From NCBI GenBank assembly GCA_016795365.1, contig JAEUHN010000052.1:1-64000 (forward strand): DNA of 64,000 bases, given 5' to 3'. The notes beneath the pieces are model-generated. The model searched no databases, was not told the origin of the DNA, and saw only the letters and a list, made by a program, of their open reading frames with translations. Within the stretch, counting starts at the first letter, position 1, and each line of letters starts with the position of its first letter. The position numbers and the translations under genes were made by a program. The DNA comes from Verrucomicrobiaceae bacterium. Lineage in GTDB: Bacteria; Verrucomicrobiota; Verrucomicrobiia; Verrucomicrobiales; Verrucomicrobiaceae. Of this stretch, positions 8,861-17,409 are shown in pieces.

Positions 8861-10443
8861 GGGCTGGCTGGTGGCGGGACTGGGAGAGCGGGAGCGAGGC
8901 ATTGGACAACGGTGCCGCCGAACCGGTCGGGAGTGAGGCTCAGCGTGCCGCCGATCATGCGGGCGCGATGGCTCATGGTCAAGAGCCCCATGCCGGTGCC
9001 TTTGCTTCCAGCGTGGTCAGGGATGCCACGTCCGTTGTCGCGGATGGTTAGATCGAACATACCATCGGTCAGTGCGAGGCTGATCTCGATGCGCTCGGCG
9101 TGGCTGTGCTTGATCGCGTTGGCGACAGCTTCTTGTGCAATGCGGTAAAGCTGGATGGCGACTTTGTTGTCCGTGACATCGACGGGCGGATCACATCGGA
9201 ACGGGCATGAGACGCGGAAGATGCGCTCCGTGCTGCTGGCCAGATCGGCGAGCGCTGCCATGAGGCCGGAAGAATCAAGCACCACAGGCATCAGGCCGCG
9301 CGACATCTCGCGGGCGCGGACGTTGGCATGAGTGATCAAGCGAGTGATTTCGGCGAGTTGCAATGCTTCGGGCACATTATTGGACGTGAGGCGCTGATGA
9401 ACGACCTTGGCCAGACAACCGATGGCTGCGAGCTGCTGGCAGAGATCATCGTGCAAATCCTGGCCGATGCGTGCCTGCTCTTCCTCACTGATCGAGAGGA
9501 TCTTTTCTTCGAGCTTCTTGCGCTCGGTAAGGTCGCGAATGATGCCAGTGAAGATGCGACCATTGGGCAGTTTCACTTCTCCCACGGAGAGATCGAGAGG
9601 GAACACGCTGCCGTCTTTTCTCTGGCCGATCGCCTCGCGCCCAATCCCGATGATGCGTCGCTCGCCAGTTTTGTTGTAGCGGTCTAGGTAACCATTGTGC
9701 TGGCCGCGATAGGGCTCTGGCATGAGCATGGAGATATTCCGTCCGATCATCTCCTGGCGCGTGTAGCCGAAGATGCGCTCGGTGGCTTCATTCACGGTCT
9801 CGATGATGCCGCGTTCGCTAATGGTGATGATGGCATTGACGGCGGTGGCGAGCACGCCCTGGGCACGTTCTTCACTGGCGAAGAGGGCATCGCGCACTTT
9901 CTCGGCCTCGGTCACATCATGGCCCAGGCAAATCATTCCTACCCATTGGCCATCCTGATCGTGCGTCGGCTTGTAAAACCAATCGACAGTCCGCCGGGTG
10001 CCGTCACGCATGATGAGGTCGGCACGATGGTTGGCGGGCTCCTGGCGTTCGGCAGCACCCATGCATGCATCGCGAGTCATCTCCCGCTCGGGAAGTGGCA
10101 CGAAGTCTGTGACCCAATCGCGACCGCGCTTTTCTTGCAATGCCCAACCGGAGAGGCGGCTGACAGCTCCGTTGAACCAAATGATGCGTCCCAGGCAATC
10201 GAGTTCCACCACGAGCACATCAGCCGTGTCGAGCAGGTCGTTGAGCAAGGTGGCGGTGTCTGAGCCTGTGGTGTGCATGCCGCACCCACATGGAGCCGCC
10301 CCATGGCTGTGGGCAAGGTCGTTGTGATGGTGAGGCCTTTTTGGTTCCTGAATATTCTCAGGGCTGGCGGCCATGACGGTGGGCACGACAGTCCGATGGG
10401 CGGCATTGGCCACTGCAGTGCGGGTCTTTCGTGCAGCGCGCAT
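8857..10443 (-). CDS. PAS sensor histidine kinase with FixL-like haem-PAS signature
   Basis: About 528 residues from the ATG at 10443; a further start at 10374 is possible and ribosome sites are weak for both. Near the N-terminus is a His/Cys-rich stretch (HHHNDLAHSHG then PCGCGMH, about 38-57). PAS1 spans about 65-180 and PAS2 about 196-308. PAS2 keeps the FixL haem-pocket pattern: PEPYRGQHNGYLDRY carries the proximal His (249) and Tyr (252), and RRIIGIGR the distal Arg (269). The kinase core is HisKA_3 type, His331 in QDLHDDLCQQL, with an ATPase N-box and DNGRGIP. No transmembrane helix is seen, so it is probably cytoplasmic. It follows the stress-protein gene by 14 bases and overlaps the response regulator. 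Haem binding is inference from residues. Confidence 0.9.
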   Translation of the reverse strand: MRAARKTRTAVANAAHRTVVPTVMAASPENIQEPKRPHHHNDLAHSHGAAPCGCGMHTTGSDTATLLNDLLDTADVLVVELDCLGRIIWFNGAVSRLSGWALQEKRGRDWVTDFVPLPEREMTRDACMGAAERQEPANHRADLIMRDGTRRTVDWFYKPTHDQDGQWVGMICLGHDVTEAEKVRDALFASEERAQGVLATAVNAIITISERGIIETVNEATERIFGYTRQEMIGRNISMLMPEPYRGQHNGYLDRYNKTGERRIIGIGREAIGQRKDGSVFPLDLSVGEVKLPNGRIFTGIIRDLTERKKLEEKILSISEEEQARIGQDLHDDLCQQLAAIGCLAKVVHQRLTSNNVPEALQLAEITRLITHANVRAREMSRGLMPVVLDSSGLMAALADLASSTERIFRVSCPFRCDPPVDVTDNKVAIQLYRIAQEAVANAIKHSHAERIEISLALTDGMFDLTIRDNGRGIPDHAGSKGTGMGLLTMSHRARMIGGTLSLTPDRFGGTVVQCLAPALPVPPPASP

Positions 10444-10457
10444 GTGGGCAGTTTTGG

Positions 10458-11369
10458 CTAAGGAGTGGGCGATGTGTCGCTGTTCTCGATCTTCACGGCG
10501 AGGATGGAGCACGGGGCGTGATGGATGATCTTCTCGGCTGTGGTGCCGATCAGGAGATGACGAATGGCTGATTTGCCGCGGGTGCCGAGCACCACGAGGT
10601 CGATGTTGTGCTGCTGAACGTCATCAAGGATGGCGTCTCGAATATTGACCTGTTCAGCCACCACGGTCTTGACGGGCACGCCTGTGCCATGAGCTACGGG
10701 AGCCACGAATTGATCCAGCTCCTTCTGCCAATGGCTGAGCGCTTCATTGTCAGCGGTAGCCTGGGGCAAAGGTGTGATAAAGCCTCCATAATCGAGCGCC
10801 ATGGACATGGCTGACTGATAAACGAACAGGCAGCGTAGGTCCGCCTTGTCGTTCGCCGCAAAGTGCAGCGCCTGCTTCACGGCCTTGCCAGCGTTGTCAG
10901 AGAAGTCAACGCAGGCGAGCACGTGCCTGAAAGGCGGCTCAGCATTGTGACGGACCACGAGCACATCAATGGGGGAGCTTCGGATACACCTCGCGGCGAT
11001 CACTCCCACGCGTGAGGCTTCAGCACCGGAGCCTTTGGCTCCCATGACAAGAAGATCTGCTTCGGCGGTTTTGCAGGCGTCCATCAGTTCAGCGTAGGGG
11101 TGGCCTACGCGGACTTCGGTCTTCACCAGACTGCCGCCTGCTCCCGAGGTCTCCACGAATTTCCGCAACTTCGCTTCCCACTCGGCCCGAATGCTGGCTT
11201 CACTGGTAGAAAGCGCTCGTTTGAGTTCTTCAACGAGCCGTTCTTCCATCACATGAACAGCAGTCACTGTGGCATGATTCAATGAGGATTGCCGGATCGA
11301 CTCGCGAAGGGCGTGCAGACACGATGGTGTGAAATCGACGGCGGCGATGATGTGTTTGTAGGCTTTCAT
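10458..11369 (-). CDS. Universal stress protein with two Usp domains
   Basis: 303 residues made of two tandem Usp domains (about 3-140 and 147-293). The second keeps the ATP-binding signature G-2x-G-9x-G-T (GTRGKSAIRHLLIGTT); the first has a degenerate version (GAKGSGAEASRVGVIAAR). Usp proteins bind nucleotides and accumulate under starvation, redox or oxygen stress. It is the first gene of a co-oriented run with the PAS kinase and LuxR regulator, only 14 bases before the kinase start, so it may be both an output and a partner of that system. Confidence 0.93.
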   Translation of the reverse strand: MKAYKHIIAAVDFTPSCLHALRESIRQSSLNHATVTAVHVMEERLVEELKRALSTSEASIRAEWEAKLRKFVETSGAGGSLVKTEVRVGHPYAELMDACKTAEADLLVMGAKGSGAEASRVGVIAARCIRSSPIDVLVVRHNAEPPFRHVLACVDFSDNAGKAVKQALHFAANDKADLRCLFVYQSAMSMALDYGGFITPLPQATADNEALSHWQKELDQFVAPVAHGTGVPVKTVVAEQVNIRDAILDDVQQHNIDLVVLGTRGKSAIRHLLIGTTAEKIIHHAPCSILAVKIENSDTSPTP

Positions 11370-11636
11370 AGGTGAGAGGCGGGTTGTTGTTGCGGATAGA
11401 ATAGCCCGTCCTCACCCCGCCTCCACGCCACCATTGCGGCGTAGTGGGCACTTCTTGCGGCGTGGGTGGAGGGTAGCGGAAGCCTGTTTGAGCTCGAGGT
11501 TTCCGGCGATCGAATGAACAGCGGGGCTCAGACGAGTCGCGCGGCATGGTTCCTGCTCAATTGAAGCTTGACGCTCTACAGGGCTTGGCGATTGGTTGAC
11601 CCCCCTCTCCACTTCTCCTCTTCCGAACCCGTATCT

Positions 11637-13133
11637 ATGCCCGACTGGGAACGCATCATCTGGATGACCTGCTATGTCCTGGTCTTCGCTGGTTTATCTG
11701 TTTTTGGTGCTCACCGGTTAAAGGTCCTCTACCTTTACTGGAAGCACCGCCCTGACGAGCCCAAGCCTTCGGGCGAGTTTCCTGAGCTGCCGCGCATCAC
11801 GGTGCAACTGCCGATTTTCAATGAACTCCACGTTGTGGAGCGGTTGCTCAAGGCCGTGGTGGCACTGGACTACCCGGCGGACAAACTGCAGATCCAGGTG
11901 CTGGACGACTCGACAGACGAGACCGCAGCGTTTACTGAGAAGTTGTGTGCTGAGATCGCGGCGACCGGACGCAATATTGAGTTCCGCCATCGGACCAACC
12001 GGCATGGATTCAAAGCGGGAGCCTTGGACGAGGCGATGCCATCGGCGACGGGAGAGTTCATCGTCATCTTCGATGCGGACTTCCTGCCGCCACCGGACAT
12101 GCTGAAGAAGATGATCCATCACTTCACGGACGAGCGAGTGGGTCTGGTCCAGGCGCGTTGGGGGCATATTAACAAGAACTTCTCTCTGCTTACAAAGCTG
12201 CAGGCTATGTTCCTCGACGGTCACCTCGTGCTCGAACAGACGGCACGAAGCCGCCACGGAGAGTTCCTCAACTTCAACGGAACTGCCGGCATCTGGCGCC
12301 GAGCGGCGATCACCGAGTCGGGCGGATGGCAGCACGACACACTGACGGAGGACCTCGATCTGAGCTATCGCGCGCAGCTTCTTGGCTGGCGGTTCATCTA
12401 TCTCAAGGACGTGGTCGTCCCTGCGGAATTGCCACCCGACATGGACAGCTTCAAAAGCCAGCAGCACCGGTGGACCAAGGGTTCCATCCAGGTGTGTAAA
12501 AAGATCTTCACCGATGTTTGGGACAGTGAGGAATCGCTGCCCATCAAGCTCGAAGCCACTGCACATCTCGGTTCCAACTTCGCCTACCTGCTCACGCTCT
12601 GCACCCTGGTCCTCATGTATCCGGCGAACTTCATGTTCGGCAATTCATGGGTGAAGGCCGTGCTCGTGGACATCCCTGTCTTCCTCTTTGCGTCGTTGTC
12701 CGTCATTGTGTTTTACCTCACCGCTCAGGGCGCACAAACGAAGGGTGGTTGGTGGAAAACTTTGCCCTACCTGCCCCTGTTGCTCGCGCTTGGAATCGGC
12801 ATGAGCATCAACAATGGCAAGGCGGTGATCGAGGCACTGCTCGGGCAGGAATCAGAGTTTGTTCGCACTCCCAAGTATGGCGTCGAGACGCAGACTCAGA
12901 TCCGCCGTCAGAAGCCAAAGTATTCGGCCGGCAAATCGCTGGTGCTATGGATCGAAGTGCTGCTGGCACTCTACTTCTTCGGCATGATGGTGATGGCTGC
13001 CATTCGTCATCAATGGGCATCCCTGCCGTTCCTCGGCTTGTTCTTCTTCGGCTTCGCCTATGTGGCTGGCGGTTCGTTGGCCAAGCGAATGAACCTCGGT
13101 GCCTGGCTCCCAAGCTCTGCGGCAACGCATTGA
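11637..13133 (+). CDS. Processive family 2 glycosyltransferase (cellulose synthase-like)
   Basis: 498 residues from the ATG at 11637; the frame opens 69 bases earlier but the N-terminal membrane helix begins at this start. One N-terminal helix precedes a GT2 catalytic domain with the processive motifs: DDS at 90-92, DAD at 146-148, TED at 237-239 and QQHRW at 275-279. Three to four C-terminal helices follow. The closest layout I know is the CslA/CslC and glucan or mannan synthase branch, which polymerises a sugar nucleotide and exports the chain through the membrane. No BcsB or PilZ partner lies nearby, so the polymer is unknown. Confidence 0.88.
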   Translation: MPDWERIIWMTCYVLVFAGLSVFGAHRLKVLYLYWKHRPDEPKPSGEFPELPRITVQLPIFNELHVVERLLKAVVALDYPADKLQIQVLDDSTDETAAFTEKLCAEIAATGRNIEFRHRTNRHGFKAGALDEAMPSATGEFIVIFDADFLPPPDMLKKMIHHFTDERVGLVQARWGHINKNFSLLTKLQAMFLDGHLVLEQTARSRHGEFLNFNGTAGIWRRAAITESGGWQHDTLTEDLDLSYRAQLLGWRFIYLKDVVVPAELPPDMDSFKSQQHRWTKGSIQVCKKIFTDVWDSEESLPIKLEATAHLGSNFAYLLTLCTLVLMYPANFMFGNSWVKAVLVDIPVFLFASLSVIVFYLTAQGAQTKGGWWKTLPYLPLLLALGIGMSINNGKAVIEALLGQESEFVRTPKYGVETQTQIRRQKPKYSAGKSLVLWIEVLLALYFFGMMVMAAIRHQWASLPFLGLFFFGFAYVAGGSLAKRMNLGAWLPSSAATH

Positions 13134-13137
13134 GATC

Positions 13138-14094
13138 GTGGCTGCGGAACTCGACACGGTCACGATCCTGAACGCGGTGGTGCCCGTGTATCTGATGATG
13201 GCCGCAGGTGCCATGTCGCGAAAGTTTGGCCTGCTGCCACAGACGGCAGACGCCGGGCTGCTGAAGTTGTGTGTGAACCTGCTCTTCCCCTGCTTGATCA
13301 TAGAGCGTCTGGTGGGAAATCCCGAGGTGATGAACCCTGGTCGTGTGCTGACTGCGGCGGCACTCGGCTATGTATTGGTCGCGCTTGGCATTGGGCTCAG
13401 CTACGCGATCGGGCCTCTCATTGGACTGCGAGTCGGCTCGGGACGACGCACCTTTGCCATGGCCACAGGCATGCAGAACTATGGCTTCGTCGCGATCCCT
13501 GTGCTCAGCGCCTTGTTTCCGGGCAAGGAAACACTGGGTGTCATGTTCACTTTCACCCTCGGCGTCGAACTCGCGGTGTGGACGCTCGGTGTTGGCACAC
13601 TGACTGGGTTGTCGAACGCGCCATGGAAGGCTGCGATCAATGTGCCAGTGATCAGCATCGTCACGGCGCTGGTGTTGAATTTCATCGGTGCGGGCAACAT
13701 AATCCCTGAGGTGCTGCACACGACGATGGGAAATCTGGGAGGCTGCTCAGTGCCGCTGAGCGTGGTGCTGATCGGTGCTTCCATCTTTGATATCTGGGGC
13801 CAGGATCGCATGAGATGGTCTGTGGCAATCGCTAGTCCCGTGCTGCGGCTTGGTATCCTACCCATCGCTTTTTTTGTTGCCGCTACGATGTTGCCTCTGT
13901 CGCTGGAGATGAAGCGTGTGCTCGTGGTGCAAGGGGCCATGCCTTCGGCGGTATTCGGGATTGTGTTGGCCCGGCACTACGGCGGTCACGCTGCGACGGC
14001 GGTGCAAGTGGTGCTCGCTACCACCGTGGCCAGCCTTGTTTCGACACCGCTTGCGATCGCCTTCGGCGTGAAGTGGCTTCACCTGCTGCCTTGA
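13138..14094 (+). CDS. AEC-family transporter
   Basis: About 318 residues, starting at GTG 13138 four bases after the glycosyltransferase stop; an ATG at 13099 would overlap that gene. Around ten hydrophobic helices are arranged in two halves, with the family's ATGMQNYGFVAIPV segment near 115 and VQGAMPSAV near 265. Auxin efflux carrier-type proteins move organic anions or amino-acid-like compounds across the inner membrane. The tight spacing implies co-transcription with the glycosyltransferase, but no functional link is evident. Confidence 0.88.
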   Translation: MAAELDTVTILNAVVPVYLMMAAGAMSRKFGLLPQTADAGLLKLCVNLLFPCLIIERLVGNPEVMNPGRVLTAAALGYVLVALGIGLSYAIGPLIGLRVGSGRRTFAMATGMQNYGFVAIPVLSALFPGKETLGVMFTFTLGVELAVWTLGVGTLTGLSNAPWKAAINVPVISIVTALVLNFIGAGNIIPEVLHTTMGNLGGCSVPLSVVLIGASIFDIWGQDRMRWSVAIASPVLRLGILPIAFFVAATMLPLSLEMKRVLVVQGAMPSAVFGIVLARHYGGHAATAVQVVLATTVASLVSTPLAIAFGVKWLHLLP

Positions 14095-14104
14095 TAGGAA
14101 AATA

Positions 14105-14821
14105 CTATGGGCTCTTCACTCGAGCCCAGATGCCAAGACGTTTCTCGCGAGCGTGGCGGGCATGATCCCGGAGCTGCGAAAGGTAGGTTTCAACACTGCG
14201 CTTGTCATCTGGCAGGGGAGTGGTGATACCGTCCACGCGTGCAAATCCCTGACGAACCAGCAAATCCTGAAGGTAAGTCCAGTTACCCTTTTCATACTCC
14301 ACGAGAATGAGCGCATAGTATCGATCCGTGTTTGGCTGTGCTTCCCATCGGGTGAGCAGATGGAAGGCTCTGGTCTTGAGCAAGTTCATCACATACGCAT
14401 AGGCCTCTTGTCCCGTTTGCGTGATAGCAGCGGTCGTCGCTTTGCCAAAAAAACGAGCCTGCCCGCCCACTCGTTGAGGATGGGCCTCTGAACTGTCCAG
14501 AGCATCCACGAAGTAGAGCGTGAAGGTCAGCACTTCTCCTCCGATGCGGAATTGAAAAGAGTCAGCTTCTCCCGAGGTGCCCTGCACCAAGTCCGGGTTC
14601 GGGAACGTCAGAAACTTTTCTGATGGCTTTCTCAACGAACGTCCGGCCTGTTCGGCGTCGTTCGCGACGATGGTTTTGTCCTCCTTCACAACCGGAGAAA
14701 CAGCGACTGGAATCGCCACGGGAGTCGGCCTGCCTGCCTTCAAGATCAGGGCGAGCACTGCAACTGCCAAAATGACAGCACAGGTAATGGCTAGATTGGT
14801 GATGGTTTCGCGAGGCTGCAT
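14105..14821 (-). CDS. Membrane-anchored staphylococcal-nuclease-like protein
   Basis: 238 residues. A signal-anchor helix lies at about 10-29 (AITCAVILAVAVLALILKA). The distal domain (about 80-235) has the layout of the SNase/thermonuclease fold: DSFQFRIGGEVLTFTLYFVDALD at its start and a C-terminal HAREKRLGIWA helix. The Arg/Glu/Arg catalytic residues of active nucleases are not clear to me, so this may be a non-catalytic version. It lies 21 bases after the preceding exported-protein gene on the same strand and stops 10 bases from the convergent AEC gene. Confidence 0.7.
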   Translation of the reverse strand: MQPRETITNLAITCAVILAVAVLALILKAGRPTPVAIPVAVSPVVKEDKTIVANDAEQAGRSLRKPSEKFLTFPNPDLVQGTSGEADSFQFRIGGEVLTFTLYFVDALDSSEAHPQRVGGQARFFGKATTAAITQTGQEAYAYVMNLLKTRAFHLLTRWEAQPNTDRYYALILVEYEKGNWTYLQDLLVRQGFARVDGITTPLPDDKRSVETYLSQLRDHARHAREKRLGIWARVKSP

Positions 14822-14842
14822 CGAATGAAGGGCCGGACCTTG

Positions 14843-15949
14843 CTACTGCGCTGGCGGAATCGAGCGCATCCGCTCTTTAAGGAACTCTGCTCCACGCAGT
14901 TGGTCGCTCGCTTTGGCCAAATCGTCGAGGAAGGGCGAGTCCACAGGAATCGATTTTTCTTTCATCAGCCGCCGGAGGCCGATCATGAGTCTAGCCCCCT
15001 CTTCAAGGCTTTCATCTGACGAACCATTCTGAAGTGTAACCACACCAGAGCCAACCATAAAGGCGCGCAGCAAGTCCAGGGCTGCTTCTTGCGAGCGAGT
15101 GCTTAGTTCATCAAGGGCTCTCGTGAGAGCCTCTCCCGGAAAGATGATTTCAAAGATCGGGCTCTCCTTGGAAAAAGTCAGCAAGGCATCTGCAGACTTC
15201 CGCCCTGAATCCGTCAGTGGCTCCTCCATGTAAGACCGGCAGACTTTAAGCATCTCGGGTTTCAGTGCTGGATAACGAAGGCATTGCAGCAAGTTTGTGA
15301 TCATCTCATCTGCTTCCGGCTTTAACTGCTTCACTCTCGCGGTGGGCATGATGACATTGAACTGCACGAAATGATCGTGATAGAGCAAAACTGCCAGCCA
15401 TTGATTGATGGGTGGAATCACTCCTTTTGCTGGACTGGAAGGAGCAAGATCGATCGTCATGGACACGAATGGAATCTCCCCACGATCCCAAATCGGTAGC
15501 TTCTGCTCAGAAACCTTGCTCCGTCCTTGCTCTGCATAGCCACTGCCTTTTGCGATTGTTACCAGGTCGGCAGCCAGGCTTTCGAGTTCCTTCTTTGCAG
15601 TTCCGATGACGTCTGTCTCCACTGACAGGTTCTGAGGGCAGGGAGCGATGATGACATCAGCTTTGAGATTGCTCTCTTTCTTGGTGTAGGTAAGCGCTAG
15701 ACCAGCTTGTTTGTTCTTGTCTTTGTAACCTCCCTCAAGCGTGAAGCCCCCCATGAATTGAGGAAACTGAAGCCCTGTTTCGGGATGTGTCCACGGGGTT
15801 CCGTCCTTGGAGAGATCAACCCATGCAGCTTTGGCCTTGGCTTCGTCTGATGATCCGAAGACGGCAAACGGCAAGGATAAACTCAACAGTCCAACCGCGA
15901 AAACTCGCGGGAGCATTTCATTAAGACGGAACATGCACGGAGTATGCAC
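14843..15949 (-). CDS. Exported protein of unknown function
   Basis: Up to 368 residues; in-frame ATGs at 15949, 15934 and 15916 are all possible and a signal peptide (hydrophobic segment VFAVGLLSLSLPFAVFG) fits each. The mature part begins with a WVDLSKDGTPWTHPETGLQFP segment and a GFTLEGGYKDKNKQAGLALTY strand pattern. A C-terminal helical half follows. I recognise no catalytic motif or family. It is the first gene of a two-gene unit with the SNase-like protein. Confidence 0.65.
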   Translation of the reverse strand: MHTPCMFRLNEMLPRVFAVGLLSLSLPFAVFGSSDEAKAKAAWVDLSKDGTPWTHPETGLQFPQFMGGFTLEGGYKDKNKQAGLALTYTKKESNLKADVIIAPCPQNLSVETDVIGTAKKELESLAADLVTIAKGSGYAEQGRSKVSEQKLPIWDRGEIPFVSMTIDLAPSSPAKGVIPPINQWLAVLLYHDHFVQFNVIMPTARVKQLKPEADEMITNLLQCLRYPALKPEMLKVCRSYMEEPLTDSGRKSADALLTFSKESPIFEIIFPGEALTRALDELSTRSQEAALDLLRAFMVGSGVVTLQNGSSDESLEEGARLMIGLRRLMKEKSIPVDSPFLDDLAKASDQLRGAEFLKERMRSIPPAQ

Positions 15950-16006
15950 CCAGCGGCTGACAACGTCACATGATTTGCTGGAAAGGGAATGTGATCGAAC
16001 GGAGGC

Positions 16007-16393
16007 TCAGCATCCCTTCGAACGCGGCTTGCGTGCTACAGATTTGGCCGAAGGCGCGACCTTGGCTGAATTCGAAGCTTTTCGCAATTCTTCTGCTCTT
16101 TTCAATCGGCTCGGCGGCACCACGGGCCGCTTGCGATGAAGCATTGAGTGGATGTCTTTCATGGGATTCCACTCCGCAGGGCGAAGAACTGACGAGCTAA
16201 ACCAACGACAACCGCCAGATACCCAGCGCTCCCGCCATTGTTCGTAGGTGATGCCTTGGTCATCATCTGTGTATCCAGATTCAAAGCCACAAGCTGGGCA
16301 AATCTCGTGAGATGCGCCGCCGCTTGGAGCACGTTGTGGCAACTTCAGAAAACGGTAGCCGCAGGCAGCACAGGTGTTTCCGTTGTTTTTCAT
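16007..16393 (-). CDS. Small Cys-rich zinc-ribbon protein (CPCC-like)
   Basis: 128 residues. The N-terminal half carries two CxxC knuckles, CAACGYRF at 8-15 and CPACGFESGYTDDD at 33-46, then a GITYEQWRERWVSGGCRW segment. This resembles the Cys_rich_CPCC group of small proteins, which often sit beside toxin genes as likely immunity factors. The C-terminal 45 residues are Lys/Arg/Ser-rich and look disordered. It lies 39 bases downstream of the FN3/toxin-like gene on the same strand, so an immunity role is a reasonable hypothesis, but it could simply be a nucleic-acid-binding ribbon. Confidence 0.7.
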   Translation of the reverse strand: MKNNGNTCAACGYRFLKLPQRAPSGGASHEICPACGFESGYTDDDQGITYEQWRERWVSGGCRWFSSSVLRPAEWNPMKDIHSMLHRKRPVVPPSRLKRAEELRKASNSAKVAPSAKSVARKPRSKGC

Positions 16394-16432
16394 GGGTGTG
16401 TTGGGTGGTATGCAGTGAATGGAAAAGGAAAG

Positions 16433-17215
16433 TCATTGCCGTGGCACAGCCCCAGATACAGAGCGTCCAGGTTGTCGATCCCAGTAGGTTGGGTTCGAAG
16501 GCTTGAAATAAGTTCGGGCCTTACCGCGGCTGTCATAAGCGGCAAAGCTTCGGCTTTTTGGATCCCAGACGCGAAGCGTTCGATCAGAGTCATCCCATTT
16601 CATCGGGAGTCCTTCACGCTTCGCTCGCTGAAGAAACCGCCAAGCTTTTGCTGCATAGTCGTCAGGACTGGATGCTGCGAAGTCAGCACCGTGGCGATCG
16701 AAGTGATCCTGAAGAGAGTCGAGGTTTCCCCATGTCATCGATGTTGCAGGAGCAACCATCGGGGCGTCAGTCGTTGGTTTGATCAGGACTGCACTTTTCG
16801 CGGCAGTGGCAGAAATCGGGCGGGACTTTGGATCGACCGACGAAGCGGCCACTTGACGGCTTCCGGCAGTCGTAAACCTGCCTGTGCCGAGCTGCACTCG
16901 CGCTGTGCCGAAGGCGAAGAAGTAGGTGGTGCCTTCCTCGAGATTCGATAGCTGCACGGTATGAGACAGACCTGTGGAGCCTTCTGCTTTCTCAGCTAGG
17001 AATCTCTCATTTTTGCCAAAGCTGACCTTCGTCCCACTAACGACATCGGTCTTCCAGGTAATCTCTGCTTTATTCGTCTGCGCATTAACCTCGGGTCCAG
17101 AAACAACGGTGACCGCGTGCAGCACTCCAATTTGGCAGGCCAGGGCCAGCACGATTGTCTGGAACAGTCTAAACATCGAAAAACTCATGGGAGGAAATGG
17201 GAATTGTTCGACCAT
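16433..17215 (-). CDS. Exported FN3 protein with polymorphic-toxin-like C-terminal domain
   Basis: 260 residues from 17215; starts at 17188 or 17176 are possible. A signal peptide ends near VLHA (about 34). A fibronectin type III-like domain spans about 36-117 (AEITWKTDVVSGTKVSFG, then LEEGTTYFFAF). After a Ser/Ala/Pro linker, residues 165-252 hold LQDHFDRHGADF, RVWDPKSRSFAAYD, RTYFKPS and TYWDRQPG. From memory this series matches C-terminal domains of RHS/CdiA-type polymorphic toxins, some assigned to the barnase/EndoU/ColE5-RelE (BECR) ribonuclease group. The protein is far shorter than typical toxin carriers. The adjacent Cys-rich gene would be the candidate immunity gene. Toxin function is inference. 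Confidence 0.65.
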   Translation of the reverse strand: MVEQFPFPPMSFSMFRLFQTIVLALACQIGVLHAVTVVSGPEVNAQTNKAEITWKTDVVSGTKVSFGKNERFLAEKAEGSTGLSHTVQLSNLEEGTTYFFAFGTARVQLGTGRFTTAGSRQVAASSVDPKSRPISATAAKSAVLIKPTTDAPMVAPATSMTWGNLDSLQDHFDRHGADFAASSPDDYAAKAWRFLQRAKREGLPMKWDDSDRTLRVWDPKSRSFAAYDSRGKARTYFKPSNPTYWDRQPGRSVSGAVPRQ

Positions 17216-17348
17216 TCATCTTCCCCAACGTTCAATTATTTCGTTTGTCTCTGGAACACATTCTGACTTGATCGTCGGAAACCACGTATTCGAGATCCGA
17301 GCGATGAGCTCATTTAGGGAGATAGCAGCGGATCATTCGCAGCCACAA

Positions 17349-17377
17349 AAAAACCGCTGCTTTGAGCAGCGGTTTTT
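17349..17377. terminator. Rho-independent terminator
   Basis: AAAACCGCTGC pairs perfectly with GCAGCGGTTTT across a TTTGA loop, with A and T runs on the outside. It lies about 35 bases downstream of the stop of the Gly-rich exported-protein gene (minus strand). Nothing else is seen in the 17216-17409 gap apart from the likely promoter of the FN3 gene. Confidence 0.85.
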
Positions 17378-17409
17378 CTAACTTATGCTTGGAATCGAGA
17401 ATGGAACCC

